A DNA stretch of 64,000 bases, from contig NZ_STGC01000005.1 of NCBI RefSeq assembly GCF_005222805.1, positions 2,437,256-2,501,255 on the forward strand, given 5' to 3'. Position numbers and translations under genes: made by a program. Position 1 is the stretch's first letter; every line of letters begins with the position of its first letter. This DNA is from Devosia sp. FKR38 (GTDB lineage: Bacteria; Pseudomonadota; Alphaproteobacteria; Rhizobiales; Devosiaceae). The notes beneath the pieces were generated by a model. The model was not told where the DNA came from, searched no databases, and was given only the letters and a program-made list of their open reading frames with translations. Shown here in pieces: positions 16,929-25,548 of the stretch.

Positions 16929-18740
16929 TCAGAGCGGCGAGATCTCCAGGGCCACCGTCCCGGCCTGTGCCGGCTGGCGCGGGCTGAACAGCACCCGCGT
17001 CAGATCCACCGATGGCGCATATTGTTTTTCTTGGGCTGCATGGGGCTCGCTGGTCACCGCCAGCTGGCGCGGATCAAACCGCACCACCACCCCGCCGCTG
17101 GCGTCGCCGATGCGCACGCTGCCCTCAGCAATCTCCACCGCCAGCGGCGTCACCAGCACGGACTGGAATTCGCCCGCCGCTCCGGCAAAGCCATAGCGAT
17201 CCGCCAGCAGCACCTTTCCGCCCGACGCCTGCCGGTCCAGCGTCACGCTTCGCTCCAGCACAGCGATCCCCGCCGCCGTCGGATAGGCCGCCGCCATGTC
17301 GAACTGTATGAAGTCAGCCCCCGGCCCATGGTCATGCGCCAACATCGTCGCGCCATGGTCGGCGCCTGCCGCCTGCTCGAAACCATTGACCACCGGCACT
17401 GAATGTCCGCGCGAGCTGGCGAACAGGTTCTGGTAGCGCTCCGGCCCGAAATAGGCCTTCGAATAGCGTCCCCGTCCGGGGTCGGTCAGCACCACCTTGC
17501 CCTTGCTGACCACGATCAGCGAGCCGACGTCGTTCTGGTTGTGCATCTCGTCATTATGGCCGGCCTTGACCGCCAGTCGCAGCGATCCCGCGTCATCCGG
17601 ATCGAGCCGGCTGATCATCCATCCCATCTCGCCGAACCAGTCGTGCAGACCCCCGCCAAAAGCGGCACTATCGCTGGGCAATGGCGAGACAAACTGGCGC
17701 AAGGGCCAGACAAACTGGTTGTGTCCCACGACCGCAAAATCGTTGTCCCGCCCCAGGCCGCTCAACGCCGGCAGGTCCAGCCGGTCGGCCAGATAGGCCA
17801 ACAACCCCGGCGGAAACTGCGGCCGGCTATCGGAGTCCGAAAAGCTGACCCAGATGCCCGGCGCCATCATCGTCCGCAGCGGGAACCGGGCGATCTCCGC
17901 CACCAGCGCATCGTCCATCAGGTTAATCCTGCCGCCCGTCCGCGCGGCCAGGATCTGCGCCAAAACGACATAATTTCCAAAGCCATAGGACCAGTAGTCC
18001 GGCCCCTCTGACGAGCCGCCCTGGCTGTCGAAAGTCTCGAGATAGTCGGCAAGGCTGTGCAGCCCGCGGGTGATGATCCCAGCCAGCCGATCCTTGTCCG
18101 TCACCAGGTAGCAGGCTGCGCCCACCACCCCGGCGACACAAACCGCCGTCCAGTTGTTCACCGCCTTTTCCGGCGTCGCATGCAGCCACCAATGGTCGTC
18201 CCGGTCGAGGAACGGCCCGATGGCCCGCCGCTCGATTTCCTGCCGCACTCTTGCCGGCAGTTCCGGCGAAAGCCGTGATCCCAACAGATAATCCATCTCG
18301 GCCAGATCGAGCGCCGTCATCGCCGCTGCCAGGTCCAGCGTCGGGTGATCGGCTGCATCGAGCCGCCGCGCATGTGCCGGCCAGGCCCAGTTGACCTCCT
18401 CCAGCCGCGCCCAGGTTAAGTCCTCGACCGCATCGATGAATTCGCCCGTGCCGCCCAGCCATTCGGCCAGCACCAGCCGGTACAGCATCTGCCGCCGTTC
18501 CCGCTGCGCATCCTCATAGCCCTCGCGCCGGCCATTGCGCTGAAACTCGGCGTAAAGGCTCGCCGGCAACGCTGGGATTGGCATCCGTGCATCGGCCCGC
18601 GCCTGCTCCACCAGCGCCGAAACCGCCGCCGCGCCCACCTGCGCCGCAACACCAGCACCGTCCTGCGGCAGCGGCGCAAAGCCGGGCGCCGTTTCCAGCA
18701 CCATCCGCACCTGTCTGACGTTCCAGCGTCGCAGATCCAA
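16929..18740 (-). CDS. Heparinase II/III family protein (polysaccharide/oligosaccharide lyase)
   Basis: A 603-residue lyase-like protein with the heparinase II/III architecture. The N-terminal alpha/alpha toroid runs to about residue 330. The C-terminal beta-sandwich carries the family hallmark HNDEMHNQNDVGSLIV, which includes His and Asn residues of the metal and active site. A PDYWSYGFGNYV segment in the toroid resembles the catalytic Tyr region. There is no signal peptide, so it would cleave imported uronic oligosaccharides in the cytoplasm. The TTG at 18740 is preceded by GAGGGAGG at 7-nt spacing. A GTG at 18767 is in frame but has no ribosome site. Subfamily (PL12, PL15, PL17, PL21 or other) cannot be assigned by eye. 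Confidence 0.85.
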   Translation of the reverse strand: MDLRRWNVRQVRMVLETAPGFAPLPQDGAGVAAQVGAAAVSALVEQARADARMPIPALPASLYAEFQRNGRREGYEDAQRERRQMLYRLVLAEWLGGTGEFIDAVEDLTWARLEEVNWAWPAHARRLDAADHPTLDLAAAMTALDLAEMDYLLGSRLSPELPARVRQEIERRAIGPFLDRDDHWWLHATPEKAVNNWTAVCVAGVVGAACYLVTDKDRLAGIITRGLHSLADYLETFDSQGGSSEGPDYWSYGFGNYVVLAQILAARTGGRINLMDDALVAEIARFPLRTMMAPGIWVSFSDSDSRPQFPPGLLAYLADRLDLPALSGLGRDNDFAVVGHNQFVWPLRQFVSPLPSDSAAFGGGLHDWFGEMGWMISRLDPDDAGSLRLAVKAGHNDEMHNQNDVGSLIVVSKGKVVLTDPGRGRYSKAYFGPERYQNLFASSRGHSVPVVNGFEQAAGADHGATMLAHDHGPGADFIQFDMAAAYPTAAGIAVLERSVTLDRQASGGKVLLADRYGFAGAAGEFQSVLVTPLAVEIAEGSVRIGDASGGVVVRFDPRQLAVTSEPHAAQEKQYAPSVDLTRVLFSPRQPAQAGTVALEISPL

Positions 18741-18816
18741 GGACCAGCCTCCCTCTTGCGCGATCACGCAGCCACAGGGGCTGTCTTGGAGATCGCTGCA
18801 TGGGGAAAGCCTATTT

Positions 18817-18873
18817 CACAATTTGCGTTCATTCAAGCAATTTGCGCAATTCACGCAATAAACGCAATTTTGT
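18817..18873. promoter_or_regulatory. Operator-like repeats upstream of the lyase gene
   Basis: An AT-rich island contains a perfect 8-bp palindrome TTGCGCAA (18842-18849) with the central CG typical of LacI-family operators. Around it are repeated TTGCG and ACGCAA words and two copies of GTTCATT. It lies between the lyase gene and lacI-type regulator gene and is the obvious candidate operator region for the catabolic operon. The rest of the 18741-18982 gap holds no gene that I can support. Confidence 0.5.
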
Positions 18874-18982
18874 TCATTTTGCGTCGGACGAACAAGGCCA
18901 TAGCCTGTCGAAAGCGCCGCCCGGGCGAACAAAATGCAGCAGGACGAGAAGAAAAATCCGCTGGGGATCCGCTGGAAAGCGG

Positions 18983-19993
18983 TCAGGTAGCCAGCCGGGA
19001 CACGGTCTCACCCTCGACCATGGTGACGCCGATCTGCAGCTGCTGCACGCTGGCCTCGCCATCCATATGCTGGCCCAGCAGGCGCACCGCGCCGCGCCCG
19101 ATGGCCTCGCGGTCCACCCTGATGGTGCTCAGCCGCGGCGTCGCCATGCCGGCCAGCGGCAGATCGTCAAAGCCGATGATCGAAAAACCCTGGGGCAGTG
19201 GGCTGTCCGGTCCATAAATGGCCTCCAGCATTTCCACTGCCGCAATGTCGTTCCAGCTGAACAGGGCCGTCACGTCATGCTTGCCGGCCAACAGATCAGC
19301 CAGCAGGTCACGCGTTTCCCGCTCGGCCGTGTTGACGATTGTCCCTTGCGCGCCGGGCGTTGCCGCAATGGCCGCCTCGAAGCCGCGCTGCCGCTGCAGG
19401 ATCGTCGGGCGGTAGCGGTGCGTATAGTGCAATATGCGCCGATGCCCGGCGTCGAGCAGGCGCTGCGTCGCCAGATAGGCGCCGTAGAAATTGTCCGGCG
19501 ACACCGAGCTGAACCGCATCTGCGGGTCGCTGCCATTGACCAGCACCACGGGGATTGCCGCCTCGGCGCACCATCGCGTCAGCTCATCCCAGGGGTCGAT
19601 CCCCGCCAGCAGCAGCCCGCCGGCATCGGCTTGGTCGATCTGCTTGCGGATCAGGTCGAGCGTGACCATCCGCTCATTGATCAACCGCACGTCCAGCACC
19701 ATGCCAGCCTCTGCCGCCTGCTGCCGCATGCCCTCGACAATGCCGAAATAAAAGCCCGAGAGCCCGCTCGTCGCACTCCCCAGCGGCACCAGCGCCACGG
19801 CCCGCTTGTCGCCCGCCGTTACGCCGGTGATGTGCTTGGATCTATAGCCCAGCGCCCGCGCCATGCGCTGCACATCGCGCCGCACCACCTCGCTGATGCC
19901 GATTTCATTGGCCAGCGCCCGCGACACCGTGCTCACCGAAACGCCTAGGCGTTCGGCTATATCAGCCTGATTTGCGCGCTTCTGCGGGGCCAT
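18983..19993 (-). CDS. LacI family transcriptional regulator
   Basis: A 336-residue DNA-binding regulator. The N-terminal helix-turn-helix is NQADIAERLGVSVSTVSRAL, followed by the hinge helix region and a periplasmic-binding-protein-like sensor domain (GIVEGMRQQAAEAGM, GLLLAGIDPW, SIIGFDDLPLAGMATPRLS). It sits between the esterase gene and the lyase gene on the same strand and presumably represses the locus until an imported sugar binds. Its own upstream region carries a 17-bp inverted repeat at 20014-20030, suggesting autoregulation. The effector sugar is unknown. Confidence 0.93.
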   Translation of the reverse strand: MAPQKRANQADIAERLGVSVSTVSRALANEIGISEVVRRDVQRMARALGYRSKHITGVTAGDKRAVALVPLGSATSGLSGFYFGIVEGMRQQAAEAGMVLDVRLINERMVTLDLIRKQIDQADAGGLLLAGIDPWDELTRWCAEAAIPVVLVNGSDPQMRFSSVSPDNFYGAYLATQRLLDAGHRRILHYTHRYRPTILQRQRGFEAAIAATPGAQGTIVNTAERETRDLLADLLAGKHDVTALFSWNDIAAVEMLEAIYGPDSPLPQGFSIIGFDDLPLAGMATPRLSTIRVDREAIGRGAVRLLGQHMDGEASVQQLQIGVTMVEGETVSRLAT

Positions 19994-20013
19994 GTCAGCT
20001 CTCGTGTCTCACC

Positions 20014-20030
20014 AATGCAATATTTGCATT
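20014..20030. promoter_or_regulatory. Inverted repeat upstream of the lacI-type gene
   Basis: AATGCAATATTTGCATT is a 7-3-7 perfect inverted repeat ending about 20 bp upstream of the regulator's start codon. A further half site TTGCAT follows at 20033-20038. It is a likely autoregulatory operator, although its centre differs from the TTGCGCAA site upstream of the lyase gene. Confidence 0.5.
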
Positions 20031-20064
20031 TCTTGCATCAGACAAGACCCCGCTTGGCTTTTCC

Positions 20065-21036
20065 CTAGGGTTTGAAACGCGCGCCCAGCCAGTCCATCTG
20101 CGCCCGCTCCTGGAACGGCCCGCCACCCTCGTGATTGTTGAACTCATATTCGACAATGCTCTTGTCCGCGACGGCATAGGCATTGAACGCGCCATAGACC
20201 GTCGAGGGCGGGCAGATGTCGTCCATCACCGCCACCGAGAACAGGCTGGGCGCCTTGGCCTGGCGCGCAAAGCAGACGCCGTCGAAATAGCGCAGGGTTT
20301 CGAACACTTGAGCCTTCTTGTCCCGATGCTGGGCCAGAAAGCGCACGATCTCGCCATAGGGATCGCGGCCAGCCTTCTGCACCGCCCGCGGGAAGTCACA
20401 AAGGAAGGGAACATCAGGCATCGCTGCCTTCACGCGTGGGTCGATCCCCGCCACGGCCAGCGCTATGCCACCGCCCTGGCTGCCACCGCACACCGCAATG
20501 CGCTCGGCATCGATCGCCGCATGGGCCACCAGCGCATCGATCGCCCGCACGCCATCGGTGAACACCCGGCGATAATAGTAATCCGCCTTGTCCAGCACGC
20601 CCTTGGTCATCACGCCAGGCAATGACGCCGTCGAGCCCACCGGGTCCGCCGTGGCGCCCGTGCTCCAGCCGCTGCCCTGCCCGCGCGTATCCATGCGGAA
20701 ATAGGCATAGCCCGACGCCGCCCAATGCAGCTGCTCATGCGGAAAACCCCGCCCGCCGCCATAGCCGACATATTGCACCACCAGCGGCAGCTTGCCGCTG
20801 CGCTGGGTGGGCAGCACCAGCCAGCCCTTGACCGGATGGCCGCCAAAGCCGGGGAACGTCACATCACAGACCTCGACCGCTCGCAGGCTGGTCTCGGCAC
20901 GCACCAGGCTCACCGTTCCACCAATGCCCCGCGCCTCGGCAATGGTCTGTGCCCAGAACGCCGCGAAATCTCCGGGCGTCTCGACGCTGCTAGAATAGGC
21001 ACCCAGTTCGGGCTGGATCAGATCAGGAAATGGCAT
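20065..21036 (-). CDS. Acetyl xylan esterase family (AXE1) alpha/beta hydrolase
   Basis: A 323-residue carbohydrate esterase family 7-like enzyme that removes acetyl groups from xylo-oligosaccharides or other acetylated compounds. The nucleophile elbow is GGSQGGG, the oxyanion region contains VQYVGYGGGRG, the Asp lies in the VMDDICPPST segment and the His in FNNHEGGG. No signal peptide is visible, so it acts on imported substrate in the cytoplasm. The ATG at 21036 (MPFPDLIQPELGAY) matches the family start; upstream in-frame codons have no family likeness. It is the first gene of the minus-strand carbohydrate locus. Confidence 0.88.
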   Translation of the reverse strand: MPFPDLIQPELGAYSSSVETPGDFAAFWAQTIAEARGIGGTVSLVRAETSLRAVEVCDVTFPGFGGHPVKGWLVLPTQRSGKLPLVVQYVGYGGGRGFPHEQLHWAASGYAYFRMDTRGQGSGWSTGATADPVGSTASLPGVMTKGVLDKADYYYRRVFTDGVRAIDALVAHAAIDAERIAVCGGSQGGGIALAVAGIDPRVKAAMPDVPFLCDFPRAVQKAGRDPYGEIVRFLAQHRDKKAQVFETLRYFDGVCFARQAKAPSLFSVAVMDDICPPSTVYGAFNAYAVADKSIVEYEFNNHEGGGPFQERAQMDWLGARFKP

Positions 21037-21420
21037 GGCAGGACCCGCGGCTAAAATCATCCGCACCATGCACCCGCGCTCACGACCATTCCAGCTATCC
21101 AGCGCACGCGTCGGTGCCCAGCGCCCAGTCTTCCACAGCAGTTCGTCGCAGCGCTGGTCTGAGAACATCACCGACCGGAGAAATCTCAAGCGCCGCCGAC
21201 ACCAGACCGACCCCAATATCCCAGTACCGTGCTAGGCAATTCGGCACCAGCAGGTGCGCCTCGCCCTCCGCCTGCGTGCCGGAAAGGGATGGACAGCAGC
21301 CCTTTAGACGTCACCAGCACCTCAGAATCCCAATAATATGAATTGACATGTCATGTTTGTTGGCGCTAGCACTTTCGCCGCCGGAGCGAGGGCTCACGGC
21401 CACATTGCCTGGGGTTATCC
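21037..21420. other. Non-coding gap between esterase and iron importer genes
   Basis: This 384-bp divergent intergenic region contains no gene I can support. It should hold promoters for both the carbohydrate locus and the importer. A perfect 10-bp palindrome TGACATGTCA lies at 21345-21354, about 70 bp upstream of the binding-protein start, next to an AT-rich run (AATAATATGAATTGAC). I do not recognise it as a Fur, Irr or RirA site. Confidence 0.5.
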
Positions 21421-22341
21421 ATGTCCATCAAATCGCTTGTCGCTGGCTTTGCCGGCGCGATCATGCTTGTCGCCTTGCCGGCGCAGGCCACCGAAATCAC
21501 CCATGACCTCGGCGTCACCGACGTCCCCGATCACCCACAGCGCATTGTCGTGCTCGAATATAGCTTCGTGGACACCCTGGCGGCGGTTGGCGTTGCGCCG
21601 ATCGGCATCGCCGATGACGACAAGCGCGACTCCGTCGTTCCGGCCTACACCAAGGTCATTGGGGACGAGTGGACCTCGGTTGGCACGCGCAAGTCGCCGA
21701 GCCTCGAAGTCATTGCCTCGCTCAAGCCCGACCTCATCATCGCCGACACCAGCCGGCATGAGGCCATCTATGGCGCCCTCAGCGAAATCGCGCCGACCAT
21801 CGCCTTCGATAGCCTCACCGGCACCTATGAGGTGGCCATGGAGGCCGCCAAGACCATTGCCCATGCCGTCGGCAAGGACGCCGAGATGGACGCCCGCATG
21901 GCCGAACACACCGCCAAGATGGACGCCTTCAAGGCTGAGATCGGCGATGTTTCGGGCTGGTCCGCCCAGTTCCTCATCGACAATGGCGAAGGCATCTTCC
22001 TGCACTCGCCAGTGAGCTACAATGGCTCGCTGCTGGCCTGGTTCGGCTTCAAGAGCAATATGCCCACCCCCGATGGCCACACCTATGAGGAGGCCGTCGT
22101 CAACACCTCGCTCGAGCAGCTCTCCGAGATCAATCCGCAGATCATCCTGCGCGGCAAATATGCTGATCCCGGCCTCACCGACAGCTGGGTTGGCCAGCCG
22201 CTCTACGACAACCTCGACGCGGTCAAGTCCGGCAATCTGTTCGACGTGACAGCCCATGAATGGTCGCGTCTGCGCGGCGTCATCGCCTCCGAAGTCAGCG
22301 CCGCCAATCTGGTGGACATCGTCAAGCAGCTCAAGCGCTAA
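21421..22341 (+). CDS. Iron-complex/siderophore ABC transporter substrate-binding protein (FecB-like)
   Basis: Periplasmic binding protein of the PeripBP_2 class, 306 residues. A signal peptide covers residues 1-23 with a cleavage site after PAQA. The mature protein starts with a FecB-like segment (ITHDLGVTDVPDHPQRIVVL), then SPSLEVIASLKPDLIIAD and the helical backbone typical of siderophore-binding proteins. It is the first gene of a four-gene importer and its stop is one base from the GTG of the permease. No TonB-dependent outer-membrane receptor is encoded nearby, so the ligand (dicitrate, catecholate or hydroxamate) cannot be inferred. Confidence 0.9.
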   Translation: MSIKSLVAGFAGAIMLVALPAQATEITHDLGVTDVPDHPQRIVVLEYSFVDTLAAVGVAPIGIADDDKRDSVVPAYTKVIGDEWTSVGTRKSPSLEVIASLKPDLIIADTSRHEAIYGALSEIAPTIAFDSLTGTYEVAMEAAKTIAHAVGKDAEMDARMAEHTAKMDAFKAEIGDVSGWSAQFLIDNGEGIFLHSPVSYNGSLLAWFGFKSNMPTPDGHTYEEAVVNTSLEQLSEINPQIILRGKYADPGLTDSWVGQPLYDNLDAVKSGNLFDVTAHEWSRLRGVIASEVSAANLVDIVKQLKR

Positions 22342-22342
22342 C

Positions 22343-23329
22343 GTGCCCACCGCTCTCCGCTTTGCGCTTCTGGCGACAGCAGTGCTGCTTGCAGCACTGC
22401 TGTCGCTGACCATTGGTCAGCGCAGCGACGTCGGCATCACCAATGTGCTGCAACTGCTGTTCATCAACGACGGCAGCCTGGCCCGCTCTGCGGTGGTCGA
22501 TCTGCGTCTGCCGCGCACCCTGGTGGCCGGGCTGATCGGCGTCAATCTGGCCCTTGCCGGCCTGGCGCTGCAGGCCATCACGCGCAATCCCCTGGCCTCT
22601 GAATCCATCCTGGGCATCAACCAGGGCGCAGCGCTCGGCGTTGCCGTCGGGCTCGTGGTGCCCGGGCTCATGGTGGTCAATCTCGACGTCATGGCCATCA
22701 TCGGGGCAGTGTTGGCCGGCATCATCACCTTTTCCATTGCCGGCGGCCTGGGCGGACGCCTTGATTCCATGCGGCTAATCCTGGCCGGCGTCACCGTGGG
22801 TGCATTCAGCTTCGCCTTTGTCCGCTTCACCTTCACGCTCGACGACAATCTTTCCCGCCTGGTGCTGACCTGGACCTCGGCTGACATCTCGTCGGCCCGT
22901 CTCGATCAGGCGCTGCCGCTGCTGCTCTGGGCCACAGGTGGCCTCGTGCTCAGTCTCGCCATGGCCCATAACTTTAACATTCTCGCGCTGGGCGACGGCG
23001 CCAGCCAGGGCCTGGGCGTCGACCCGCGCCGCGCCCGCTTGATCGGCGCCATGCTGGCCGCTGTACTGACAGGCGCCAGCGTCGCGGCGGCGGGCCCGGT
23101 GATGTTTGTCGGCCTGGTGATGCCCCATCTCTGCCGGCTGTGGTTCGGCACCAATCATCGCCTGCTGGTCCCGGCCGTGGCCCTGGGCGGCGCCGGGCTG
23201 GTGCTGCTGGCCGATGTCGTCTCCAAGCTGGTGCGCTTCCCCTATGAAACCCCGCTTGGCGTCATCTGCGCCCTGATCGGCGCGCCCTATTTCCTCTATG
23301 CCACGCTGCGCGCCCGGAACATGGCATGA
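22343..23329 (+). CDS. FecCD-family ABC transporter permease
   Basis: Polytopic inner-membrane subunit of the iron-complex importer, 328 residues, with about ten hydrophobic segments. FecCD hallmarks include DLRLPRTLVAGLIGVNLALA, ITRNPLASESILGINQGAALG and GPVMFVGLVMPHLCR. The GTG start at 22343 follows the binding-protein stop by one base; the frame is open further upstream inside that gene but without family likeness. The gene ends with an ATGA overlap (23326-23329) with the second permease, so the operon is translationally coupled. Confidence 0.92.
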   Translation: MPTALRFALLATAVLLAALLSLTIGQRSDVGITNVLQLLFINDGSLARSAVVDLRLPRTLVAGLIGVNLALAGLALQAITRNPLASESILGINQGAALGVAVGLVVPGLMVVNLDVMAIIGAVLAGIITFSIAGGLGGRLDSMRLILAGVTVGAFSFAFVRFTFTLDDNLSRLVLTWTSADISSARLDQALPLLLWATGGLVLSLAMAHNFNILALGDGASQGLGVDPRRARLIGAMLAAVLTGASVAAAGPVMFVGLVMPHLCRLWFGTNHRLLVPAVALGGAGLVLLADVVSKLVRFPYETPLGVICALIGAPYFLYATLRARNMA

Positions 23330-24354
23330 TCGATACCCTCCCCGCCCAGCGCCGGACCGTCGCGCCCAGCCGCGCCATCCTCCTCATTGCCGGCCTTGTC
23401 GTGCTGGTCATCGCCGCTGCGCTCTGGGGGCTCAGCGTCGGCGCCGTGGCCATTCCTGTCGAGGTCATCGTCAATACGCTGTTCAATCTGCCCGGCGAGC
23501 AGCAGGCCTATATCATCATGAAATCGCGGCTGCCGCGCATGGTGCTGGCCCTGCTCACTGGCGGCGCCCTGGCCCTGTCGGGCGCCATCATCCAGGGGGT
23601 GATCCGCAATCCCCTGGCCAGCCCTAACATCATCGGCATCAATTCGGGCGCCGCCCTCTTCGCGCTGGGGCTGGTGCTGGTCTTCCCCGCCATTCCGCAG
23701 GTCTGGATGCCGCTGGCCGCTTGCCTCGGCGGATTCTGTGCGGCCGGCTTTGTCATGCTCGTCGCCCATTATCGGCGCCTCTCGGCCATCCATCTGGCGC
23801 TGATCGGCGTCGCCGTCGGCTTTGTCTTTGAAGCGGGCGTCGATTATCTGCTCATTGTCTCCAACGACAGCGAAAGCTCCGCCCCCATGATCTGGCTTAC
23901 CGGCTCGCTCTGGGGCCGCACCTGGGCCCATGTCGCGATCAGCTGGCTGCCGCTATTGACCCTCAGCGCCCTGGCGCTGCTGCTGTCCTATCGGCTCGAT
24001 CTCATGGCGCTCGGCGAAGGCACAGCCACCGGCCTGGGCCTCAACGTCCCCCGCCAGCGCCTGCTGCTGCTGGTCGTCGCCACCCTTCTGGCCAGCGTCT
24101 CCGTCGCCGTGGTCGGCATCATGGGCTTTGTCGGCCTGATGGCGCCCCATATCGCCCGCCGCCTGGTGGGCGGTGCGCACCGGCTCATGCTGCCGGTGGC
24201 CATGCTGGTGGGCATGCTGCTGGTGGTGTTCGCCGATGGCCTGGGCCGCGCCATCGCGCCGCCCGTCGAAATATCGGCTGGCATCATCACCGCGCTGATC
24301 GGCGCGCCGTTCTTCGTTTACATCATGCTGACCACCGCCCTGGAGCAGGACTGA
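23326..24354 (+). CDS. FecCD-family ABC transporter permease
   Basis: Second permease subunit, 342 residues. It has the parallel motifs IIMKSRLPRMVLALLTGGAL, IIQGVIRNPLASPNIIGINS and GIMGFVGLMAPHIARRLVGG. These systems usually function as a heterodimer of two FecCD proteins, as seen here. It overlaps the preceding permease by ATGA, and its own stop shares a base with the ATPase start (24354). The charged N-terminal segment before the first helix is unremarkable. Confidence 0.92.
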   Translation: MIDTLPAQRRTVAPSRAILLIAGLVVLVIAAALWGLSVGAVAIPVEVIVNTLFNLPGEQQAYIIMKSRLPRMVLALLTGGALALSGAIIQGVIRNPLASPNIIGINSGAALFALGLVLVFPAIPQVWMPLAACLGGFCAAGFVMLVAHYRRLSAIHLALIGVAVGFVFEAGVDYLLIVSNDSESSAPMIWLTGSLWGRTWAHVAISWLPLLTLSALALLLSYRLDLMALGEGTATGLGLNVPRQRLLLLVVATLLASVSVAVVGIMGFVGLMAPHIARRLVGGAHRLMLPVAMLVGMLLVVFADGLGRAIAPPVEISAGIITALIGAPFFVYIMLTTALEQD

Positions 24355-25148
24355 TGAGCATTGTCATCACGGGCGTCACCGCCGGCTATGGCCGCGACCG
24401 CGCCATTGTCGAAAACATCGATCTCGAGATCCGCACCGGCGAGGTCACGGTCCTGATCGGACCCAATGGTTGCGGCAAGTCCACCCTGCTCAAGACCATT
24501 GGTCGGCTGCTCAAGCCGCGCCAGGGCACCATCCATGTCGATGGGCTCGATGTGCTGCGCAGCGATCCCAAGCGCGTCGCCCGAACGATTGCCTATCTGC
24601 CGCAAAGCCCGGTCGTGCCCGTCGCCATTTCGGTCGAACAGCTCGTCGGCTATGGCCGCGCGCCGCATCAGTCCCTGCTCGGCCTGCGCTCGGCCCGCGA
24701 TATCGACCTGGTTGACCAGGCCATCGCCACCACCGGCCTCGACGATCTGCGCCACAAGCCCGTCGCCGAACTCTCCGGCGGCCAACGCCAGCGCGTGTTC
24801 ATCGCCATGGCCCTGGCCCAGGACACGCCCTATGTCATGTTGGACGAGCCCACCACCTTCCTCGACATCCGCCACCAGGTGGAAACGCTCGAACTGGTGC
24901 GCCAGCTGCACAATGCCGGCCGCACCAGCATCGTCGTGCTGCACGACATCGCCCAGGCCGCCCGCTATGGCGATCGCCTCGTGGTGATGCACGCCGGCAG
25001 AATCGTCGCCCAGGGCACCCCCGCCGACGTCGTCACCCCAGCGCTGCTGCGTGACGTCTACGATCTCGACTGCGCCGTCTATCCCGACCCGGTCTCCGGC
25101 ACGCCGGTCGTCACCCCCAAAGACCAGGCAATGCGCCAAGCCGGCTAA
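24354..25148 (+). CDS. Iron-complex ABC transporter ATP-binding protein (FecE/FepC-like)
   Basis: ATPase of the importer, 264 residues. Walker A is GPNGCGKSTLLKTI, the Q-loop lies at AYLPQSPVVP, the signature is ELSGGQRQRVFIAMALAQ, Walker B is YVMLDEPTTFLDI and the switch His is in VVLHDIAQAARYGD. The family usually has DLNQA at the last position; here it is DIAQA. It is the last gene of the four-gene operon; about 75 bp later comes the minus-strand tRNA terminator. Confidence 0.94.
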   Translation: MSIVITGVTAGYGRDRAIVENIDLEIRTGEVTVLIGPNGCGKSTLLKTIGRLLKPRQGTIHVDGLDVLRSDPKRVARTIAYLPQSPVVPVAISVEQLVGYGRAPHQSLLGLRSARDIDLVDQAIATTGLDDLRHKPVAELSGGQRQRVFIAMALAQDTPYVMLDEPTTFLDIRHQVETLELVRQLHNAGRTSIVVLHDIAQAARYGDRLVVMHAGRIVAQGTPADVVTPALLRDVYDLDCAVYPDPVSGTPVVTPKDQAMRQAG

Positions 25149-25222
25149 CCCACCAGCGTCACCACCACCGGCCCGCCCAGCACCCTCCGCCGGGCACGGC
25201 GCCGCGCGCGACACCAGAAAAC

Positions 25223-25249
25223 AAAAAACCCCCGGTTTCCCGGGGGTTT
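25223..25249 (-). terminator. Intrinsic terminator of tRNA-Met
   Basis: A 10-bp perfect stem AAACCCCCGG / CCGGGGGTTT with a 4-nt loop is followed on the minus strand by a run of Ts, immediately downstream of the tRNA. On the plus strand it may also stop read-through from the iron importer operon. Confidence 0.85.
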
Positions 25250-25252
25250 GAA

Positions 25253-25329
25253 TGGTAGCGAAGCCCAGATTTGAACTGGGGACACACGGATTATGATTCC
25301 GCTGCTCTAACCAACTGAGCTACTCCGCC
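25253..25329 (-). tRNA. tRNA-Met (anticodon CAU)
   Basis: A 77-nt cloverleaf read on the minus strand. The acceptor stem is GGCGGAG paired with CTTCGCT, the D-loop contains AGCTCAGTTGG, the anticodon loop ATCATAA reads CAU, the T-arm is CCCAGTTCAAATCTGGG and CCA is encoded. First-pair G-U and the absence of initiator features argue for elongator Met. tRNA-Ile2, which also carries CAU before lysidine modification, cannot be fully excluded by eye. Confidence 0.92.
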
Positions 25330-25374
25330 ATAGGCGATGCGCGGCCGAATGATCAGCGCGGCGCAGCTGCGGTC

Positions 25375-25403
25375 TATTTAGGTTTGGCCCTCCCGCCTGT
25401 CAA
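25375..25403 (-). promoter_or_regulatory. Sigma-70-type promoter of tRNA-Met
   Basis: On the minus strand TTGACA (25398-25403) and TAAATA (25375-25380) are separated by exactly 17 bp, about 45 bp upstream of the tRNA 5' end. Confidence 0.75.
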
Positions 25404-25548
25404 GCGGCTTGCCGCCCCGACAAAGCATCATCTTGGGTTGTTCAACAATCGACACCGGTCTGTCGCGATCGTGCCGCTGCCCAAAGCCAGCGACCTGCAC
25501 TACATCTGCGTCAACCAAGCCTTCAGGCCAAAGCACAGGAGACAGACC

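Noticed and set aside
25253-25329. tRNA-Ile2 (CAU) reading
   Set aside because: The overall cloverleaf looks like elongator tRNA-Met of alphaproteobacteria; kept as a caveat only.
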